This document shows, piece by piece, positions 44,253 to 57,012 of a stretch of 64,000 bases of DNA. Source of the stretch: Dolomedes plantarius (Eukaryota; Arthropoda; Arachnida; Araneae; Dolomedidae); contig OU015503.1 of assembly GCA_907164885.2 (NCBI GenBank), positions 130,008,134 through 130,072,133 on the forward strand, in the 5' to 3' direction. Below the pieces are notes generated by a model, which saw nothing but the letters and a program-made list of their open reading frames with translations, was not told where the DNA came from and made no database searches. The position numbers and the translations under genes were made by a program. Every line of letters begins with the position of its first letter. Positions within the stretch are counted from its first letter, which is position 1.

Positions 44253-44761
44253 ATGTTCGGTCAACGAGTAGACCATGGTACAGCCGTCAAGTTCTTGGAA
44301 AGCCATAACTACAAGGATGTCAAACCACTGAGCAAAGGCTCGTTTGGGGAAGTCCTCTCTGCTACCTCGCCTCGAAAAATACAAGTTGCCATCAAGGTCA
44401 TCACGAAGGAAAGCTACAGGGAGATCGAAGACGTGATCTGGCCCTGCCTCAACCATCCAAACGTGCTTCCTGTCTTGGACGTCATGTCAGTGCCCGACAT
44501 GGAACTCAAGCTGTTCGTTTCGCCCCGCCATCCCGCAGCACTTTGCGACGTGGTGCACGGGATGGAATTTCTCGCCGACGTCCGAGGTCTGGACCGCGTC
44601 CGCAGGTGGCTCCTAGATACGCTCAATGGTCTCGACTACCTGCACGCCGCGGGATTCGCTCACATGGATATGAAGTCGGACAACGTCTTAATAACGGCGA
44701 ATGACTCGGCCGTCATTTGCGATTTTTCGGGGCTCAGTATCACTGAGAGGAAGATAATCAG
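44253..44761 (+). other. Kinase-like gene, exon 1
   Basis: 509 nt, 169 codons plus 2 bases. Covers the N-lobe and the catalytic and metal-binding loops. Donor GT at 44762. A 15-G tract lies about 50 bp into intron 1 (about 44812-44826). Confidence 0.85.
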
Positions 44762-47700
44762 GTTCGGATCAATTAATCGTACTTATCTTTGCCAACCTTT
44801 TTCGTGTTAGATGGGGGGGGGGGGGGCTTCTCTCCACATTCTTCAATGAAAGTTTTACAATCAATTTTTTTTTTTCACAAATCGTCTAGTGACGTCTACA
44901 GCCTTGCTTTATACCATTCTGGTTTATGAGAGATTAATGCGTGATCTTGATTCATTTTCTTTTTTACCGGAGAAATCACGAACTGCAGAAATCATGAATT
45001 GACGGGAATTCAAGGAGGGCTTTCGGTTATAAGAATCCGAAGTAGTTTGCTGGAGTAACGTATCAGTAACTGTTGGATGCACGTAAATAATTCTCCTGCG
45101 GAAACATCTGGTATCCATTAGCCATCCATTAGCCTGGTATCCATTTAATGTCTGCTGCGTTGATGGTGCATTGAATGAAAGGGTTCGCGCACTTGCGTTA
45201 ACCACCGACATACGTGGGGTTGAGACAAACCATCATACATTGCACATAACATTCAATGGTAAGATTTCCTCTCCTGGAATCGTGTCTGAAGCACTGTTTA
45301 GTCACTAAATATAAAACAGTCTAGATTAAAATTCAAGACGAGTATATCGAGATAATTGCTACCTGCTAGGCCTGACTATAGTAAAAGAAAGAAAGACCTC
45401 TGACCTCAAATTCGCTTTGATCGAAAACCTTTGATTAATACTGGTCAATCACATGTAATGAAAAAGCATACGACACTTAAAAACAGACCTACATTTTGAA
45501 GAATAAACATGTAGACTGTGAAAGCAAAAGTTTTCAAAACCTCGTGCTCGAGTTTAACTCAGCAAATGTTACAAGAGGAAGGTCACTTCTGTCACAGTTT
45601 GTGAAAGTATTACTCTAATAAATTACGCTTGAGTAATCAACAAAATACCGAATATAAAGCTATAATATTTTTGATAAAATTATTTAACAACCTCTCTTTC
45701 CTTTTCAGCCTATGTGCTCCTCTCCAGTTTCGTCCTCCAGAATGCTGGCACCCAATTGGTTCTGGTGGTGTCGAAGGCGTGCCATTTGATATGTGGACAT
45801 ATGGCCTCATGGCCTTGAACGTCTTAACGGGGCATTGGCCCCAAATGCATATGGAAAACAGTCCTGGATGGACGTGGGATGGTCAAACTAGACCGGTGCT
45901 AATGAAAGCTTTGGAGGTGAGTTCTTCAAGAAGGTTAGGCCTAGTGCCTTATTTTCATAGACGAATTTGAAACCGAAACCATTTTTAGGTTCTTGTGATT
46001 TTTCTAAACTATTCCACAATTTTTCTGTTTGTATAACACTTTTTCTTAAGACACTTTTAGATAAAATATTCCATTACGTAAAGCTACTATTTGACCATTT
46101 CTTGCAAAATTTGGCTTCTGCATCATTAAGTTTCACACGTTCTTCGTAACTATCGAAGCAAGAAATCTAAAGTTTACTTTCTGGCTGTCGGATGTTCACC
46201 TTGTTTTACTAAATTCTAATATCCGCACACAAAGCAATGCCTCTATTAGGCATTGCTTTGCGCCTATTTTTTGCCTAAAAATAGCAATTATGATCTAATG
46301 GCTTTAGGAATTGGGTACTTATCTCCTCCAATAGCTTCTTAAATGTATCTCGTTACCCGAACATGAATTCCGTCATATCGATGCTGATTCACTGTCTAAA
46401 ACTTCACTCTTAACATTTTATAAGCTATTTTTGGCAATTTGGGGAAGTACACTATACACCACTAACAGTCTCATAACATGCGGATTTTTCGTTGGAACTT
46501 AATAAAAATTTTGATTGATACTTACCATTTCATATCTAAGTTTCCAAGTTTTAGCTCCCAAGTTTAATCTCTTTGAATGGGCAGTTAAGCAAGTAATAAA
46601 CAAAAGTGTTTCTCTTCAAAATAAAATTTGTTTTATGACTTAGCAGTTGAACTTTGACTAAGATGGAAGAGTAAGGATTTGCTGTCAATTAGGGCTCAAA
46701 CATGCGCCTAAGTTTTCTTCAAGTCGAGGTCTATTTAAAGCCTATTTTAAAAATAGAATCAAAGGCTGGTTCAAAAAGAAGTTTCGACGGTTACGGCCAA
46801 AGAAAAATAATTATGTAAGTAAATCGTGTCAAATTTATATATCTTACGCCCGTTCACGATTACCAAACTGTCACGGCTTTTTGTGCAGTGGTCACGTTTT
46901 GAAGTCGTTAATAACCATCAACGCGGCAAGTTTTCCTCAGAGAATTCACAGTTTTCCAGGGATGCGACAAAAGCCGTATATAGTATTTTTTGTTGCAATT
47001 GGCTTTCACGCCGCTAGATCATTAGCAGCTTTTCAGGGCTTTTTTACGATGGCGTTAAAATAAACGATCGCACTGCACTTGTCCAAATGATCAGCTTTGA
47101 AAACTTGTTGAGTCACACAAAGGGGAATCAAGTCTAAAATTGATGATCGTATAACGAATTTAACGTAAAAATAAACTTAATAGTAAACGTAACCTATGAA
47201 AACTTAAAAATAACAAAAATTTTTTAGCTTGCACTTGCTCTACTGGCTGCAAAATCCTTGGCTTAATATTGCACAAAGCTTGCGAGCCACAACAAAGAAA
47301 AATGTTCCCAGTTTAATAAAATTGTTTAATTTGCGGTCTTTTTGAAACGATGACATCAGTATTTTTTGCCTTTTTTTATGGCTGCCGATTTCGTACACCA
47401 TCGGTTTAAAACCAGTCGTTTAACGAATTTTGTAATGACATCAGTCTTTCTTTTTGCCAAAAGGATTGTCCTTTCATCGCCAGTGCACTGTAAGGTCACA
47501 ACATCGACTTAAGGTAACATGATTATTATTAATAAGTACCTCTTCCGCTATGTGTGCTCATAAAAATAGTAGTGCTCCCACACCCATGTTAACGCTGAGG
47601 TTGGTACTATAAAATAAAGTAATCATTTTGATAATGTGTACACGAATGTGTGTGTCAATATTTTTTTTTATTATTTAGTGATGAGTGAGAAGGGAGCAAT

Positions 47701-47876
47701 AATTTTCCGTACAAAACACATAATTTTGGTGCTTTCTTCCAAAAGCGTTTACACTTACGCGGGAAAATATATTCGAATTTGAATAAAATAGTTTACTTTT
47801 TAACATCATAGCCTCCAGTGATAATTTTTGCTTTGTCGCTTTTTAGGTTCTTCTCTCGAATGACTCCTCGGCATAG
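44253..47876 (+). CDS. Divergent protein-kinase-like gene, three exons (44253-44761, 45709-45916, 47847-47876)
   Basis: Protein kinases transfer the ATP gamma-phosphate to Ser, Thr or Tyr. The start ATG is preceded by an in-frame TAA 12 bases upstream, so exon 1 is first. Residues seen: glycine loop LSKGSFGEV (26-34), VAIK lysine 48, helix-C Glu 57 or 59, HMD in place of HRD (Asp139), Lys141, Asn144, metal-binding Asp157 in DFSG (DFG altered), PPE (179-181), and Asp197 in DMWTYG. Exon 1 ends AG|GTTCGG and exon 2 starts after cttttcag; the split codon AG|C keeps the frame. The exon 2 donor gag|gtgagt is canonical. The preferred exon 3 follows a pyrimidine-rich tttttag, extends the helix-H-like end with VLLSNDSSA, and stops at 47874 (248 aa). 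This is short and lacks the last kinase helices. Codons are GC-richer than the surroundings. Catalytic residues survive, so activity is possible. Family unknown. Confidence 0.75.
45709..45916 (+). other. Kinase-like gene, exon 2
   Basis: 208 nt. Pyrimidine-rich acceptor (cctctctttccttttcag). Encodes the activation-segment end and helix F region. With exon 1 it totals 717 nt, exactly 239 codons. Confidence 0.85.
45917..47811. other. Intron 2 of the kinase-like gene
   Basis: About 1.9 kb, AT-rich. 'aaagcaatgcctctatta' then 'ggcattgctttg' near 46231-46261 forms a short hairpin. No further exon was recognised within it. Confidence 0.5.
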
Positions 47877-47952
47877 AAAAACACTGACTATATTGATTAC
47901 AGAGCTTCAAACAATATTGATTATAGAACATCAAACTATATTGATTACATAA
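47812..47952 (+). other. Kinase-like gene, alternative exon 3
   Basis: If the acceptor ending catag at 47811 is used, the frame stays open for 46 codons and stops at TAA 47950-47952, giving 285 aa. It ends with FFSRMTPRHRKT, which fits the P-x-x-R-x-T of kinase subdomain XI, and runs 66 bases into the minisatellite. The acceptor at 47846 has a better pyrimidine tract, so the choice is open. Confidence 0.4.
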
Positions 47953-48593
47953 CTTCAAACTATATTGATTACAGAACTTCAATCTATATTGATTACAGAA
48001 CTTCAAAGTATATTGATTGCAGAACTTCAAACTATATTTATTACAGAACTTCAGCTGTATTGATCACAGAACTTCAATCTATATTGATTACAGAACTTCA
48101 AACTATATTGATTACAGAACTTCAATCTATATTGAATACAGAACTTCAAACTATATTTATTACAGAACTTCAAACTATATTGATTGCAGAACTTCAAACT
48201 ATATTCATTAAAGAACTTCAAACTATATTCATTAAAGAACTTCAAACTATATTGATTACAGAACTTCAATCTATATTGAATACAGAACTTCAAACTGTAT
48301 TGATTACAGAACTTCAAACTATATTGATTACAGAACTTCAAACTATATTTATTACAGAACTTCAATCTATATTGATTTCAGAACTTGATTCATATGATCA
48401 AAATATATTGAATACAGAACTTCAAGCTATATTGATCACAGAACTTCCATCTATATTGATTACAGAACTTCAATCTATGTTGAATACAGAACTTCAAACT
48501 ATGCAGATTTCAGAACATCAAACTATGTAGATTACAGAACTTCAAACTATATTGATTAGAGAACTTCAAAGTATGTCGATTACAGAACTTCAA
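47887..48593. repeat. 24-bp minisatellite, about 29 units
   Basis: The consensus unit reads attgattacagaacttcaaa plus ctat, with substitutions and one irregular unit at about 48385-48412. Because 24 is a multiple of 3 and the unit lacks stops in some frames, it stays open over long stretches on both strands. It starts 10 bp after the preferred stop of the kinase-like gene. Confidence 0.97.
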
Positions 48594-48663
48594 TTTCTTT
48601 TTTGTTAACACATGATTTATTTTAAATTTTATGTTTTCAATTTTTTTTTCGGCTGTATTTGGC

Positions 48664-48669
48664 AATAAA
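48664..48669 (+). terminator. Candidate poly(A) signal of the kinase-like gene
   Basis: AATAAA in 'ggcaataaacattt', followed by a T-rich stretch, about 790 nt after the preferred stop codon. The 3' UTR would then include the minisatellite. Confidence 0.45.
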
Positions 48670-49005
48670 CATTTTTTTTCTCATTCTTGTCTCAAAGTGA
48701 CTTTCCCAATGAGTGTGTTTTCATATCATTTACGCTGTTTCGATCAGCACTCGGTCATGCGATTATATACTTTTAGTAGAAAACATTTCTGGCTCACGGA
48801 GTCTAATGCAGTTTGGAAAAGAAGTGCAAAATGGTTACATATTTCCTAACAGAATACGGTACCCTGAAACGATTCGAGATCACTTTAACTGGTACAATAT
48901 TTGCATTGTCTTGGCTTTGTCAACATTAGTTCCGGAGCGGAGCCTAGCGTCTGCTGTACGAATTTTTAACCCATCACAGAGCTCAGTGCAATGACCATAA
49001 GATAT
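48670..49005. other. Non-coding spacer
   Basis: A small open frame at 48713-48994 has no recognisable domain. Otherwise nothing seen. Confidence 0.35.
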
Positions 49006-49340
49006 GTCAAACCAATCACTTTTCACGTCAACAATTCCGGCGCCAACGCAGCGCTACGCTCCAGAAGCAACGTGAAAAAGACATAAGCTGTTTTTCCTAT
49101 TATCTAACTATTTGGCGTTTTATGGGTTTGGCCCTGATATTTGCTTTAAGGTCGATAAACTTGATTCATCTGTCAAACCAATCACTGGTCACGTCAACAA
49201 TTCCGGTGCCACCGAATAAACGCTCCAGAAGCAACGTGAACAAGGCCTAAGGCTATTTTTCCCATTATCCAACTATTTGGAGGTTTATGGGTTTGGCCCT
49301 GATTTTTGCCGTAAGGTCGATAATTTGATTCATGTTTGAA
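49006..49340 (+). repeat. Two tandem units of about 167 bp
   Basis: 'tgtcaaaccaatcac' through 'aaggtcgataa' at 49006-49171 is repeated at 49172-49340, with about 85-90% similarity by eye. Non-coding. Confidence 0.85.
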
Positions 49341-50040
49341 AACAATAAGGTAAAAAAGAAACGATTTGCTACCGAATAGGACAATTTCAATTTAATCGCG
49401 AATAAAAGAATTTAAGATGTCTTTAAGGCTGTTTTTCCGTAACTTTATAGCTGATTTTGGAGTTAGCACTGATTTTCGGCTCGTGCTTTTTTAATAAGTT
49501 TTTAATGGTTTTCAACAGTACCGGCCTTTTTATTCAGGATCCTGCATATGCATACTTTGCACTTACGGTTGACTACAGGACTGTTAAAATCAGCATAAAC
49601 AAGCGACCCATCGAAATTGTGTTCTGGGTATCTATATGCACAACATAAGACGCTTAAGTTACATTCAATTAATATTTGATTAGTTCATTTGTTGATGTAT
49701 AATTCCATAACTTGTCTGCAAACCCTTCGATTGGCAACTATTTAAAAAATTAGGGAAATCCCGTTAGAGAGTATCAATTCTATTAATCTCATCATCATCT
49801 TTTATTTCTTTTGTATAATCCTGATAAATATTATTTGAATCGGTCATTTTGAAAAGGGGTCATCTCTAATTTTCTCCAACTTTTCTGCCCCCCCCCCCCA
49901 CTCAGTTTAAACAAATATAAACAAATTTTATTTTTGTATGAGGACTGATGCCTTTTAAACATAATGAATACTAAATTTAGTCTAACTAATAATGCATGAA
50001 GGCGAAATAGTTTTTTTGCTTTTCATGAAAAAATGTTAAA
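49341..50040. other. Non-coding spacer
   Basis: No gene recognised. A C run lies at about 49890-49899. Confidence 0.4.
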
Positions 50041-50370
50041 AATTTCAGGTAGTCTCTTCTAACGAAACTACCGTGGATTATTGACGTAGGATTACTTATC
50101 GTTGCTTACCTCTTTTGTATGTGTATATGTATGTATGTGTTATGTATATATGTATCTATCTATATGTAAGTATGTATACATAAACATATATGCATGTCAA
50201 AATTTTGACGCATTTTGGTACTTTTCTGTTTAACTGTTTACTGCTTGCCCGAGCGATACAGACTGGGTTTGGCGGCCTGCCAAAATTATAACTCGCGACG
50301 ACGGACGGTTCTGAAATTTTTCTTTCCGGGGGACAGTTATGGAGGAACGTAATCCTACGTTAAAAAGTTA
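50041..50370 (+). repeat. Third, diverged fragment of the large duplicated repeat
   Basis: aggtagtctcttctaacgaa, attacttatcgttgctta, gtttaactgtttactgcttg, and gaggaacgtaatcc match 6693-6985 and 30115-30400 in order. The neighbouring parts of the large repeat are absent, so this ~300-bp block may be an independent element carried inside it. Confidence 0.85.
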
Positions 50371-50646
50371 GAAGACCCCTTTTCAAAATGACAGATTCAA
50401 TTTGCCTTCCATCACGTTTTAATGACGTCTTTTATCATTCATCGATTCATTTGAGCATCCCAGTATACGGGCGATCCGTCGGTGCGAGGTGAAATGCACA
50501 GGTTAAATGCTAGGATAAAAACTGATATTAAAAACTATAAAAGTAAAAAAAAATGGACAGTCTTCATCGAGTCACTCGCACCTACAGATAACAGTATATG
50601 GAACTAAACAGGAAAACCAACGTAAATAAAGCACAAATAGCAGTAA
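50371..50646. other. Non-coding spacer
   Basis: Nothing recognised. Confidence 0.4.
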
Positions 50647-50832
50647 GGGCCTGTTCAAATAGGAGTCCGTTGCGTAGCATTAAGGGAAAGATGACGTTGA
50701 GACGAAAATAAACCAATCATATGCCTCCAAACGATTAGCAATGAAATTTTTAATGCCTATGATTGGTTTATTTTCGTCTCAAGGTCATCTTTCCCTTAAC
50801 GCTACGCAACGGACTCCTACGTGAACAGGCCC
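50647..50832. mobile_element. Harbinger-type MITE, 186 bp
   Basis: Almost the entire element is an inverted repeat. Arms of about 77 bp start gggcctgttc and differ at only about five positions, around a loop of about 30 bp. It is flanked by TAA on both sides (50644-50646, 50833-50835). A 3-bp TWA duplication is typical of PIF/Harbinger elements. Confidence 0.9.
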
Positions 50833-50835
50833 TAA

Positions 50836-51777
50836 GGGCCTTGGCACTTGGCATATTTGACGAAGCTCTTTTGTCCATTTTATCGCCACAGACTGACGCC
50901 GCTGACCATTTGCATCGCGCTATTCTACCAGAAAGCGGTTTTGTGGCGAGCGCCAAATGGCGAGATTTTTCCCCTTTTCGTCTGGGCACGAATTTCAACA
51001 TTCGTCTGCAGGACTTGGACGGTATTTTTTTTTTGTTAATCTAGATGCGTTTACATGTTGAATCACGTGTTGGATATCCTTAATAACTAGGCCTAACCTC
51101 TTTCTGTAGCACACTCTCCAACCCCACAAAGTTAACAGCTCTGTCCAAATAAAGAACGTGTTACAGGTATGTCTTTGCCTTTTATTAATGTTGTTACCTA
51201 TACGATCACGACCCACTTCCCCACACCATGTTACTTACGAAAGCAAATTTTCACAAATCGCGCCAAGAATTTCATTCGTATTAAAAATCAACGCCAAATA
51301 TACCTAAGGGACTTTGTTCTTCAGAAAAATATAAGACCAAATAAATGATTTATTTTTCAGGTGGGTTTTTTTTTTGTATTTTCATTAATAAATAGAAACT
51401 ATGAAAAAATATGCGTCGTTTTAACATAAATTTAACACACACGTCTAATACGTAGATTGTTTTCGGTCGACGCGGCGGGAACGAAGACAAAATCAAGAAT
51501 GCCGATTCCGAAGTGCACACATACACGACTTCCGATCGCTTTGTTTTCTCCGCGCGTTAAGCCCACGTGAAAAATTAAAGAAAACATATGGCATGCGTAT
51601 GATTACATTCAGAAGTTGATATCTTCTACGCCAGACCGCTGCAAGGCTGTCATCACAGCTCGCGGAGAATTTACTAAATATTGAATTGATCCTTATGCGT
51701 GTATACACACCGAAGTACGTGTAATATGACTACAGTTATGTGGAATTAAACATTAACGACAAAATTTTTGTATCAAT
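50836..51777. other. Unassigned region
   Basis: 50836-51040 is GC-richer and open on both strands (for example AADHLHRAILPESGFVASAK on +), but matches no family I know and lacks clear splice sites. Probably repeat-derived. Confidence 0.35.
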
Positions 51778-51779
51778 TA

Positions 51780-51930
51780 CAGTAACCGCCGCTTATAGTG
51801 ATCAGTGGTTATAAGAATCAACCGTTTATAAGAATCAATATCGCGAAAACAAAAACAAATTTATTATTTCCATGTTAAAATTTTCGCTTTAAAGAATCAA
51901 TCCACCGGTTTTAAGAATCATTTTACACTC
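51780..51930 (+). repeat. pogo/Tigger-type terminal sequence
   Basis: After TA (51778-51779) comes cagtaaccgccgcttatagt, then repeated 'ttataagaatcaa' words. The CAGT start, the TA target and this style of subterminal repeat suit a Tigger-like inverted repeat. Its partner was not found. Confidence 0.5.
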
Positions 51931-52698
51931 TTCGCTTTCCTTTCATTTTTCAAAAAAAAAAAAGCCACTTAAACCCTCAAAAGGTACGAAGTTCTTTCTT
52001 TATTCTTTTTAAAAGAAAGAGTGATAAGATGGGATGGAATACATTCGTAAAATGCATCCCTTTCTTTGTTAGGCATGACATAATAGTTTCCCCTTAAACG
52101 CTTTAGCTAAAGACTTTCCTATTAGCTTGACCCAGGGGCATCCTAACCGTGCGGATCCGATTTCACTTTTCTCCAGTGACAAAGAAAGACAGGGACTCCT
52201 TTTTCCCACCTCCCACATCCTGGTTGCGGATTCCTGAACCCTGAGATGCATATATCTTCGGGGAACTGTCCACTATCACTTACGAAAACGTGACATTATT
52301 AGATTCAGCACCTTATCAAACCGTGAAACGTAAGCTAGATGGTGAATCTTGGTCTGAGACTATTGGTATCGAAAGAGGTATAAACAGCCTCCTGAAAACT
52401 TCATTACGTCAAACTACCATGGAAAACTTTTTCTTGCACCCTTCCTGTAGTTGAAATGTTAAACTGTTAAGCAGGTATGTTGTACCAAATATTGGATTTT
52501 TTTCTTCTCTTACTATAATCATGTGTATCTATTTTTAGGTCTAGAAATTAAGTTGTATTTTTAAAATTCTAAAAATAATTTAAATAAAAAATTCTATTTA
52601 AAGACGAATAAATAAGAATAAAAAAATCTATTTAAAGACGACGTTGTTTCTGTTTAACGACGAATTTTTTCATATGAGTTTCTTCATCTACAATAGAA
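51931..52698. other. Spacer between Tigger-type pieces
   Basis: No gene recognised. 'ctatttaaagacga' occurs twice (about 52596 and 52628), and 'tctgtttaacgacga' at 52649 resembles the complement of the Tigger end at 53340-53368. Confidence 0.4.
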
Positions 52699-53162
52699 AA
52701 CTGCTTTCGCGATGCTGGAATTCACAAAGAACTTGTAGTGGAACTGAAAAGCACGGATGTAGAAATCAACAAAGATGACATTACCCCTGAAGAATGGAGA
52801 AGTCTTGTTGAAGATGAGGCTGTTTCAATTCAAGATTTCTACAATTGTGATGAATCTGTTTTAACAACAGATTACAGAAATGTAGAACATATTTATGAAG
52901 ATATACATAGCAAATGAAATCAAACGACGAAGGTGAAGATACGAAAAACAAGACACTGCCACCGTCTTACACAGATGCAACTTCTTCTCTAGATGTTCTC
53001 CGACAGTATATTACATCGAATATGGAAGATGACATATTTTGCATATTAGAAAATCTGGAAAAGAGAATAACGAAAAGATGGCGAAAAAGGAAGCCATCAA
53101 CACTTTTTGACTGTTTTAAAAACCTAATTTATTGTATTGTTTGTACTCTTCTTTCAATGTAA
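52699..53162 (+). pseudogene. pogo/Tigger-family transposase C-terminal remnant
   Basis: Frame 52699-52917 reads NCFRDAGIHKELVVELK, then DDITPEEWRSLVEDEAVSIQ and a YNCDESVLTTDY stretch. This is the acidic C-terminal tail seen in Tigger/pogo (CENP-B-like) transposases. A one-base frameshift near 52912 moves the continuation to the frame with DATSSLDVLRQYITSNMEDD and the terminal RKRKPSTLFDCFKN. The DNA-binding and DDE catalytic domains are absent upstream, so this is an internally deleted or 5'-truncated copy. Assignment rests on tail motifs, hence moderate confidence. Confidence 0.65.
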
Positions 53163-53329
53163 TTTAAAATAACATTTTGCTAATAAAATAATAATAATAA
53201 AAATAACATTTATAAACACGCCCATATATTAAGAAATATATTGACAGTCCTAAGCCTGTAAAGTGTGAAGGGAAATGTTACTTTTTCACAAATTCTGATT
53301 AAGGACGATCTCTACTTAAGGAAGATTTT

Positions 53330-55140
<1,811 letters not shown>

Positions 55141-55144
55141 TGGA

Positions 55145-55305
55145 ATGTACAGTTTTCGTCCGGATTGGGGATGAAAATGGTGGCGCCATCTCGTAGGAAG
55201 ATTCGAAACAGTACAATTCTAAAGGTCTAAAGCTGTGAGGGTGAGGTACAGTTTTCGTCCGAATTCGGGATTGCTAGAATGGTGGCGCCATCTCGTACGC
55301 AGATC
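55145..55305. repeat. Pair of direct repeats with a 'tggcgccatctcgta' core
   Basis: 'acagttttcgtccg' followed by 'atggtggcgccatctcgta' occurs at about 55149-55196 and again at about 55250-55299. Confidence 0.8.
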
Positions 55306-56572
55306 GGAACTACTGTGGTTAGCGCGATTTTAATATAAACAGCCGATTGGTATATATTTGATATGAGCGTTTATGAGTTAAAATCATGAAAGAAGCAAGT
55401 TGAATTTTTCGACCGCAGTCGATTTAAAAATGAATGTGTCTAGGACGGAACAAACATTCGATGGTACACGTGTAGCATTTTCGAGATCTCGAAATCGAGA
55501 TAAAGCGAAAGTATACATAAGAAATAGAAGGGAAATTGTAGATATTTCAAATATAGAAATATTTTCAAAAAAAATAAAGGTAAAAGATTTTTTTTTCTTA
55601 AACAATATTGAATAGAATATTTCATAATGTTTGGGTTCGATAGTGACAGAATATATTAATATTTGATAATTAATAGATGTAGTATAATTAAGTAAGGACA
55701 ATTCTGAAATGGATGTTTAGTGGTGTTTTCAATATTGCTAAAAATGAAAGAGGTGATTTTTGCACTAGGATGAGGTATAAATCGGGTCGTAATTTTTGTT
55801 CAGTGTTATTGCAAGTGAGCGAACATGAGCAGAAGAGTATGTTGTTACGAGACATGATGAGCAAAAGGCGTGTTTGACGGGAATGTTTGAAGGAATCGAA
55901 TATTAAGGGGACTGACGACTTTTTGAGTGTTCCAAATTTTATGATAAATCGATATAAAATATGAAAATTATTTAATCGCAGAACTAGGAAATGTATAATT
56001 CGTGTTTTGAATTTCAAATATACGAATGAACATTGAAAAAAAAATCTCCTAAGAATAAATTTAATTTAAGCCTGAAAAAATTAAGAAAAATTAGGTGTAA
56101 GGTCGAGATAACAGCGATGAAAATTTGATGTTGAGAAAAATTGAGAAAGAATTTTGTAAGCATAAAGTTGATAAGTTGTTTAAGCGGAATGTTTTGATGC
56201 TCGTTAAGAATTTGAGAGATTTGATAAGATGAATTTATAAAATATCGAGTCTAATAATATAGCAGATTGAGTGAAGCAAGGTGGCGCCACTGAAATGTAG
56301 AAGGGGAGAATGCGCGTGTAGTTTTTAAGATGAGAAGAGAGGAGTAATGCTGAAGGGAGAGACAGGCATGCGCAGAAGGTGGCTTCAAGATGAAGAGGAG
56401 AGATTGCGCGTTTGGGAGTCGGAGAGCCAGCGGCTTGGCGAAATTGTAGCGAGGAAATGAAAATGAGAAGGGATGTGAGCATGCCCGTGGACTTGTAGGT
56501 TTTGAGATGAGATGAATGAAGAATTTGAGATGAAAATTGGATATTAATCTCGATGGCCACGCGCCCCTCTGG
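55306..56572. other. AT-rich, then GA-rich non-coding region
   Basis: No gene recognised. From about 56260 the sequence becomes GA-rich (gagatgaga words) and merges into the tandem array that follows. Confidence 0.4.
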
Positions 56573-57012
56573 GGATTGTCGGACGGCCAGTGCTTTTAGG
56601 ACGAAACGATAGGATTGACGTCAGAAGTATAAGACTGAGAGTGCGCTTGGCGCGGCGCGAAATTGTAGTGAAAATGAAAATGAGATGAGAGGAGAGACAT
56701 GCGCAGTTGAAGGAATGGGTGTGAGCATGCCCGGGGACTTAAAGGTTTTGAGATGTTTGAGATGAGAATGAAAATTGGATGGCCACGCATGCGCCCATCT
56801 GGGAATTGTCGGACGGCCAGTGCTTTTAGGACGAAACGATAGGATTGACGTCAGGAGTGCGCGTGGACTTGGCGCGGCGCGAAATTGTAGTGAAAATGAG
56901 ATGAGAGGAGAGACATTTTGAGATGAAAAATGATAAGATAGGAATCTCGATGGCCACGCATGCGCCCCTCTGGGAATTGTCGGACGGCCAGTGCTTTTAG
57001 GACGAAACGCGC
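56573..57012. repeat. Tandem array, units of about 170-234 bp
   Basis: The segment ttgtcggacggccagtgctt plus ttaggacgaaacg recurs at about 56574, 56808 and 56978. Between these lie 'ggcgcggcgcgaaattgtag' and gatggccacgcatgcgccc blocks. CRE palindromes TGACGTCA at 56616-56623 and 56846-56853. Long open frames on the minus strand are a product of the repetition. Confidence 0.85.

Noticed and set aside
48060..48530. 156-codon frame of ITELQ-type repeats
   Set aside because: Entirely a 24-bp minisatellite, equally open on the other strand; no evidence of translation on its own.
48713..48994. Possible terminal exon of the kinase-like gene
   Set aside because: No subdomain XI pattern, and it lies beyond the candidate poly(A) signal.
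50763..51044. Possible further kinase exon or separate gene
   Set aside because: It begins inside a MITE arm, is open on both strands, and shows no kinase motif or convincing splice sites.
56204..56560. 118-codon minus-strand frame
   Set aside because: GA-rich sequence on the + strand gives Ser/Leu/Phe-rich frames by composition alone.
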